From assembly GCA_958496175.1 (NCBI GenBank), contig OY292279.1, forward strand, positions 12,524,001 through 12,588,000: a DNA stretch of 64,000 nucleotides. The letters run 5' to 3'. The translations under genes and the position numbers were made by a program. Under the pieces are notes generated by a model that was not told where the DNA came from, did no database searches, and worked only from the letters and a program-made list of their open reading frames with translations. Source of the stretch: Sisyra terminalis. Its lineage: Eukaryota; Arthropoda; Insecta; Neuroptera; Sisyridae. This document shows positions 57,096-64,000 of the stretch, piece by piece (position 1 is the stretch's first letter; each line of letters starts with the position of its first letter).

Positions 57096-60000
57096 TAATA
57101 TCTATATATATTCATATATATATACTAATATTAAGTACTATATTTAGTAATATTTACTAAAATACTTAGTTATAATTTCAAAACAATAGATACAAATTTA
57201 AACAAATTGGTTATTCGTGGTTAAAATGTAAAATTTGCCACATGCTACACAATTTGTGTACTGTTCAATGTTTATCACCGCCAAATTAACTTCCGTATCC
57301 AACTTCCGTCAACAAATTACGTCAAAAAAATATTTTTTTCCTCTAATGCTACGCATTAAGAAGTATAACTTCAGAATTGGTAACCATCGTTTCAAATCAA
57401 TTATGTTACGAATATAAAAGTTTATCTAATGTGTTTCTTTTCTACTAAATATTTACACTTTAATTATTTTAAGTTGTTTTTGATTCGATATGAAAGAAAA
57501 TTTTTATCAGACTAAACTATATTTTCTTTGAAATATTGCTTTATTTTGGCTATTTTATTCTGCAAGTTTAAAATAGCTAAAGTTTTGTTCTCTCCGACTT
57601 GATTGTGTTTAATGGCAGTTAAAAGTATCTCCCTAAATGGCAATTTTATGTGAAATTTAAATTAAATATGACATTTTACGTTGTAAATTTTAATCTAGAA
57701 TTAAGGCAATTATGTCACTTTCAAATTGTAAAATTTGATTTTTAAATGCCATCAATGTCCTGGCAAAAATGACATTTGCAATAAATGAAAATAGAAAACT
57801 TTAGTCCATTTCATATATTGTCAGTTTGATATATATTTTCACTCTGGATATAATTCGAAATGCTGCAAAGGAAAAATGGGTAAAAAATCAAGTTGTCTCA
57901 CATTTTCGAGCGATATTGTATAATACTTTAGGTGAAATTCTTTGTCTCGATTTTCTTGCCCACATTTGTTCCAACACAGCCATTAGCGATGCATAAAAAG
58001 GACATTAAGAACGTTTCCTTGCGTGCATGTTAAAAGTTGTCAGGATTTTTAAACATTTTCCTCCCACATGAATTATGATTAATGCTTTGAAAACACAAAC
58101 GTGAAATTGAGATAGTAGAAAAAAGAAACGAAATTTTCAAATCCAATTTCCATCGTTTGTTGAATAAATTTAATTAGAGCAAATACATTTTATTTAACAT
58201 GGAAAACGTTCTGCCTACGAACAAAAGACGAGAAAAATCATATTCCACTAAAATTTATCAAATGCTTATAGAATATACGACTGTATGAAAAATTCAATCA
58301 CAGTTTATATATTATTTGTTGAGCTCTTTTTAAATGAAATGCGATCTCACTCAATTCAATTACAAAACTAACAAAAGGTTTACTCTTTTTTCTTTATCGT
58401 TCAAAAGACCGAACTTCATATCAAACTTCATATTTAATCTTTCATTTTTCCGATTGATGTTTGTCTTTTTTACTAAACGATTTTTCGGGATTATTAATTC
58501 AATGTTTATATTGATTTTTTGCAGTACTTGGGTTCATTTCCTGTGATCGAATCAAATCCTTCTACTCGAACTGAATATATTCGCACACAATTACATCTGC
58601 TAAGGGTGAGTTATTTGTATTTAAATTTTCATCATTTTTGAAATGGCTGGGTAATGGGTATGCATGTTATTTATATTGAACTTTCTGTTGCATTCATATG
58701 TTGAATAAAGAGCTTAATGAAATATATACAAAAAATTGCGGATTTGCTATATAAAACGTAGATTTCACTGTTTTTTTGCCACTACGATTGAATAGCTTTG
58801 ATACCATCATTTCGTATATAAATCTACCCCTAAAATTAAACGATAAAGCTGTTTTGTTGCTATAAATGTAGAAAAAAAATGTTTATATCCCTTAATTTTG
58901 GTATCAAGATTCAAAAATTTATTTTTTCTTCTAAAAAAGTCAAATAAATTAAATATTTTACTTTGCAAAAGAACACAAATTGCAATTTTTGGAGACCACA
59001 ATTTTTTCTTCGGAAAACAGATTATTTCTCAAGGACTCAAAATATGTGCATAAAATAACGCTTAAGAAACATTTAAGATAGCAAGATGCAAAGGGTGGAC
59101 CACCAAAGAAATGAAATCCATCCAAACTTTCTTTTATTACCATCAGCATTTCAAAGGACGATGAGGGTCGACAATAGCTGAACGCTTTATGTCCTTAGGG
59201 GTTGATCTCAGTTTTTCGCTGCACTTAAGTGCAGCCATACATAGATGCTAACAATTTTGATTTAACAGCCCTATCTTATAACAGAAATAAATCTTCCACC
59301 CCAACGACAAGATGTAAAAATTATTTCCACCCCTTACTACTAAGATTACACGACGATTGTAAATATAGACATTAACGCCTTAATAAAATATAAAACCCGA
59401 ATGCTTTTATTATCTGCAAAGCTCGGAAACTTTTTGCTACTCATATGCATAATTATTATTTGAGAATTTTTGTGTTTCGAATCCAAAGCGTCCAACTGTT
59501 TGGGATTTATAAGCTCAAAGTTAAAAGCTCTCGGCTCTCTTGAATTCATTATTATATATATACACAAATGACATATATCAGAATGCGTCTCTCACCCTTC
59601 ATATCCCCGACGAAAGCTTCCCGCAAGCTTTAGTATAAAATGCTAAAATACTTTTAAATGTTCTGGTACTAAATCTGTCATCCATTTATAACCAACATTA
59701 CAATATGGATATGAAAACTATGCAAAGTAAAATAACAGAGAAGTGAGTGAGATTTTGGTTCGTTGCATTTATATGTGAGCTTTTTTATTTCAAGCTCGCT
59801 TTTTTTTCTAAATATATATATCTAGATTTGTTCGGATAGTTTTCACATTAAATGCCACGTGAAATGTTCAGTCTCTGGATTTATATGTACACATATAGAC
59901 AAAAAAAATACTATTGTGGAGTTGGGTAGAAGCGAAGTATCCCGTAGTTTACTGTTCGAAAAATAAAGACTTGGCTCTCTAATTGAAAACTGTTCTCGAA

Positions 60001-61337
60001 ACTTTTCCACTGTTATGTTCAAATTTTCTATTTAAAATAAAACTTGGGTTCGAAGAAAAAAATAGTGCATTGTAAACTGGCATTTTCGGGTTTTCAATAT
60101 AACGATGTGCTTTCTCGGGGAAAAATAAATATTTATCCTACCACTGTGTAAAGGCTCGTGGATTTCTATATGCTTTTTTTCAACAAATAAGTAATTTTAT
60201 ACAAAAAAAAAAAAAATATTAAAGTTCTTTCTTTTGGTTTCAGAATAGAGAATGTATTTTCATTCTCAATACTATTTTTTTTTTCAAAACTAGACACTGG
60301 ACATAAAACAAAGTAAAAGTCAAATTGATTCCATATCTAGCGTTAAGAAAATATAAGAAACGAGGACTCAAACTTTAATTTTATTTACAAGAAAATTTTC
60401 TTTAGTTTATCATTAAATTGGTTGTGTCCATATTTTAAATAATTTTATTTATTTTTAGTAGGATAGTGGATAAGAAAGGATGTAGATCCATGTACTAATT
60501 ATTAATTTTGCGACACGTTTCTTTAGTTTGTTTTGTTTTGTTTTTTCATTATTATAAAGACTTTGCTTTCCATTATAATTAGAATAGTTTGGTTGATATT
60601 TTGAATATATAGGGGAACCTGGAGCGAAACGGGGTACCTAAACTTTAATTACAATTTACAAGAGGTTCAAAGAATCAATCTCATTATTTTGTAATTTATA
60701 TATTTATTTAATTCATTCTCTTCAAATAAAACAAGGTTGTATTGATTAAAATCAATAAATAATATTAAAAATTTAGGTTTAAGAGTGTTTAAGTGCGTTT
60801 AAAGGCTGATTAAATCCTGTCTTAATATTGAAATTTCAATGAAATTGATATTCTTATAATATCTGATTGGTTTCAATTTGGTTTATAATTATCATAATAT
60901 CTCCAAAAACTATGATAATAATAATTGAATATCACCAAATTTTCAGAAACTTAAAAGTATTAAGGACATTAAGGCCCAGGACTAGAAGAACAACTATTTA
61001 TATTATAATATTTATTTAATTGGGGAAATTATAAAAATCAACTAAGTAAAACTCGACATTGAACATTGTAATTAAAATTTCGTAATAACTGTTAGAATTT
61101 CTTCAAATTTTATAACACAAAAATTTCATAAAATCCATTTTTTAACAAATTTGAATAATTCAAAACGATAAATTATAATAGTTTCGTTTTCCGGACTTCT
61201 TCATATTGAACAATTATCTTAAAGAAATCAACTCTTCGCAAAAAAAAATTAACGAACAATTTGAAAATTTCAGTTTGGCAACTATAACGTAGTAGCCGTA
61301 ATATCAAAGAAGAGAGTAGTAATAGCATTTAGTAATA
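57096..61337. other. non-coding stretch with less AT-rich patches
   Basis: No gene supported. About 57.9-58.6 kb and 59.1-60.1 kb are somewhat less AT-rich and repeat-free. Short frames lack domains. Confidence 0.4.
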
Positions 61338-62080
61338 TAGGGTGGATCATATAAATATTTTTTTTCTAATGCTACAAAATTAAAACTTATTTTATTTGAA
61401 AGTTCCTTCCTTGCGCCTAATTGTGGAATACATCATTCATATGGCTGCCATGGCTAGTCATTCGTTTAGTCCAATTTTTCAGTACATTTTCGATGGTATG
61501 CGGCAAAATTTCACCAATGGCGACCCGAATATTGTCCTTGAGAGCTTCAATCGTGGCTGGCTTTTTGGCATAACACTTGTCTTTGACGGCACCCCAAAGA
61601 TAATAGTCTAATGGTGTCAAATCGCAGCTTCTTGGTGGCCAAATGACGTCAGCATTTCGGCTGATAATGCGATTTTCGAAAAAAATACGCAAAAGATCAA
61701 TTGTAACGTTGCTTGTGTGGCATGTAGCGCCGTCCTGCTGAAACCAAATGTCGCCCAAGTCATATTTTTTAATTTCTTGAAACAAAAATTTGTAACGGCG
61801 GCTCCTGTCTCATTTTTATAGAAAAATGAGCCAATGGTGCCGCCAGACCAAAATCCGCACCAAACCGTCACTCTCTGAGGATGCATCGGCTTCTCTTCGA
61901 TCACATGCGGGTTTTTCGTGTCTCAAATTCGACAATTTTGCTTGTTTACATACCCACCAAGGTGGAAATGCACTTCATCCGAAAAGATGATTTTTCGGCC
62001 AAAATCGACATCCTCTGGACCCATTTTCAAAGTATGTTATCAATATTTCAAAGCGTTTTTAAGCGTATACCCAACCATTT
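61338..62080 (-). pseudogene. mariner transposase remnant, DD41D (rosa-like)
   Basis: The minus strand keeps the catalytic half of a mariner transposase, which cuts and pastes at TA sites. The three catalytic Asp are visible: FSDEVHFHLGG (near 61975), QQDGATCHTS (near 61735) and DLTPLDYYLWG (near 61605). Forty-one residues separate the second and third, the spacing of the DD41D rosa group, not the DD34D of classic mariner. It is dead: a TGA replaces a Trp-type codon at 61923-61925, one base is lost in a T run near 61790, and the N-terminal DNA-binding half is missing. The coding end is at 61417. The 3' inverted terminus TAGGGTGGATCATATAAA follows at about 61338; no matching 5' terminus is present. 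Confidence 0.88.
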
Positions 62081-62105
62081 TTGTTCAGCGCAAACAATAA
62101 ACTAA

Positions 62106-63304
62106 TTTTCTATCAAAAGCGAAATGATATTAGTGTTACCGTTCACGAGATAATGGTAGTTGAAAAAGAAAACGCTAGATAGCTCACCCAATAGAATGTC
62201 AGTTTCTATTACATTTTTTACAGGGACGTTACGGATAACATTGAGTTTACTATCCATGGACGTTACTTGGTTAAATAAAGATCGAAAAGCATTTATGAAT
62301 AAGAAATTTTAGTAAGACTGATTAAAATTCGCCTAAATATTGCAGCCTGCTTAAGTAAGTAACCGTTAAGAGCCTGCTTAAGGAATCATTATGAATACGG
62401 CTGTTAGTGTTTGGTCAGTCAATTAATTAATATATATTAAGCCTTAACACAAAGTTAAAGTTTTTCAATTTTAAAAGCTTACGAAATTAATGATTCTTAC
62501 CATAAATATAAAGCTTCTAATTTATATTAGCAAAGATTTTTACCATTTAATTTTACAATGTAAGTACTCAACACTTTTATACACAAACCAACTATAAGTT
62601 TTACTTTAGAACTGAAACCCAAAGCTTTGGGATAAAATTAAAGATATTTTGACTACTCCCTAAAATTCATAATTGAGAATTTTTACTTAAAACTGCCTTT
62701 AAATCTGCTCTTCGACAAATAAGCTATTAAAATGATATGGTAGAGTCCAAAGAATTAAAGAATACAAATGTACAAAAAGAGCATTAAAATGGGAACCCAC
62801 GGGAATTGCTTTTCCTCCTTAGATGGGAAGAAACAGAAACTTTGAGCTTTTATTAAATAACGAATCTCAGGTCGTCGCGGGTTTTTGCTCTATAATAGGA
62901 ACTGGAATACAAAAGCATTGTGGATGATAAAAACGGCTACTCTGTAATGGAAAATTACTAAATGAGAAGAAAACTGCATTTATCAAATTATTTTGACTCC
63001 AAAAATGTACTTAGGGGTTGTTTTTGTACCAAAAATTTGTCAACTAGTTTATTTTTTTACTTGCTTATATTTTTTTTTATTTAAAATTTTGGTGCTCAGC
63101 AACTTAGGCCATATGCACCTTAGATATATTAACATAGGTGAGTTTTTTACATTAAGTATAGATTATATGTAATGGTATTTATCTATGAACATTGAAATTT
63201 AGCTAAAATTATTAAAATTAGACTAAAACTTTAAATTTGAGATATAAATAATATGTGAGCACAATGGATTTACACAACAGATTAAATTTTTCACTTATCA
63301 CAGA
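62106..63304. other. AT-rich non-coding stretch
   Basis: No recognisable gene or bounded repeat. Confidence 0.45.
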
Positions 63305-63816
63305 TTATATTTTGATATTTGTTTTCTTCAGGGACTGTAAAATATCCAGGGTGATGGGCGACGATGGTCTGAGGTCTTCCCATCTCAGCGTCCCATTTTT
63401 GGATAGAGCCCCGTTATATCCAACCAGAATATGGTTGACATCCAGGACGCTCCTACATATGGAACATGACTTTTGTTCTTCGCCACTTAGAATCCAGTCA
63501 TGGGTTTCCCTGGTATGCCCCGTTTTTAGGCGAGTCAGGGTGACTTGGTCCGTTCTGCTCGTGTTCCCTTTATAATCTGCTTTCCCAACTTTATCTTTAA
63601 TCTGTCTAAGGTGGGTTTGTGTCTTGTCCCACTTTTTTGCCACGTTTCTGTTATTATTTTTGCAACAGTTTTGGCATTGTTGTTGAGTCCTTCATTTATG
63701 GGGTATAGATATTTTATGCTACGTGCATTTTCCAGGATAATGGCCTGTATAGGAAGAGGTTTGGGTTTATTAATTTTGATCAGGAACATCTTTCGTTGGG
63801 GATAATATTTACACAT
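63305..63816 (-). pseudogene. I-like non-LTR ORF2 C-terminus
   Basis: Two minus frames combine into the region after RNase H of an I-type ORF2: KIITETWQKS in one frame, then KKWDKTQTHLRQIKD, the diagnostic RTDQVTLTRLKTGHTRETHDW and the zinc-knuckle-like SCSICRSVLDVNHILVGY in the other, ending at 63305. The last knuckle cysteine is replaced (GY where C is expected). A frameshift near 63640 breaks the protein. The rest of the element would lie upstream, towards or past the window edge; I could not identify RT in 63817-64000. Confidence 0.8.
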
Positions 63817-64000
63817 CTGATGGTTTGGATGATGTACTTATATTTTACTTTTGCTGAGCTTAAAAAAATCTAAAACCGATTTTGACAAATTTTGACTTAG
63901 GACCAATTAAGGTAAATTATACTTATAGATAACCACAGTCAATAAAAAAAAAAACATTTTTTTAAGACTAAGCTGATAAATTATTTGAAAGGATGGAAGT

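Noticed and set aside
60605..60655. GGGGAACCTGGAGCGAAACG as a transposon terminus
   Set aside because: It looks like a DNA-transposon end, but no inverted partner or target duplication was found nearby.
61396..62105. Plus-strand frames over the mariner relic
   Set aside because: They are antisense shadows of the transposase remnant.

Overview
The window is AT-rich, intron-bearing eukaryotic DNA, almost certainly from an insect. The evidence is short GT-AG introns of 57 and 61 bp, a metazoan secretory signal peptide, insect-type core promoter motifs (Motif 1 and DRE), and a mobile-element load of Jockey, CR1-like and I-like non-LTR retrotransposons, DD41D mariner, hAT, Helitron and probable Penelope-like remnants. 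I cannot fix the order; composition would suit a beetle or another insect with a large genome. No rRNA gene, CRISPR array, LTR retrotransposon or intact transposase was seen.

Only one protein-coding gene is well supported, on the minus strand at 22975-24910. Three exons rebuild a 605-residue secreted protein: a signal peptide, about ten 29-residue Ala/Lys/Glu/Asn-rich helical repeats resembling group 3 LEA or other 11-mer-type amphipathic repeats, and a C-terminal domain holding all six cysteines. A TATA box lies upstream and an ATTAAA poly(A) signal downstream. The repeats are encoded by an 87-bp tandem array with three identical consecutive units, so the array has recently expanded or homogenised. 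I do not recognise the protein; it is the best candidate here for something undescribed.

Layout. 0-6 kb: unique AT-rich DNA with a small MITE (1721-1904), a tRNA-Ser-like SINE with a 9-bp target duplication (2554-2724) and a small fold-back repeat (5338-5460). 7.4-15.4 kb: Helitron-like elements (one complete non-autonomous copy at 10509-11397), a 5'-truncated Jockey copy, a pure (TA)n microsatellite and a tRNA-like relic. 18.6-19.7 kb: a hAT-type long-TIR element with an 8-bp target duplication. 20.9-22.6 kb: two Jockey-type fragments joined at a perfect hairpin, next to the secreted-repeat gene. 26-27.3 kb: a small hAT MITE, then a possible housekeeping-type promoter. 29.7-31.1 kb: CR1-like retrotransposon. 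35.6-35.9 kb: retroelement 3' end with a 14-bp target duplication. 38.0 and 43.1-44.8 kb: fold-back repeats with a hammerhead-like core. 40.6 and 48.4-49.8 kb: further Jockey fragments flanking a 94-bp minisatellite (47.2-48.0 kb). 52.3-53.1 kb: another hAT-type element. 55.7-57.1 kb: two adjacent palindromic elements. 61.3-62.1 kb: decayed DD41D mariner. 63.3 kb to the end: 3' end of an I-like retroelement.

The remainder, over half of the window, is long AT-rich non-coding DNA in which I see no gene. It contains several less AT-rich patches without coding signal that could be intronic or regulatory sequence of larger genes outside the window.
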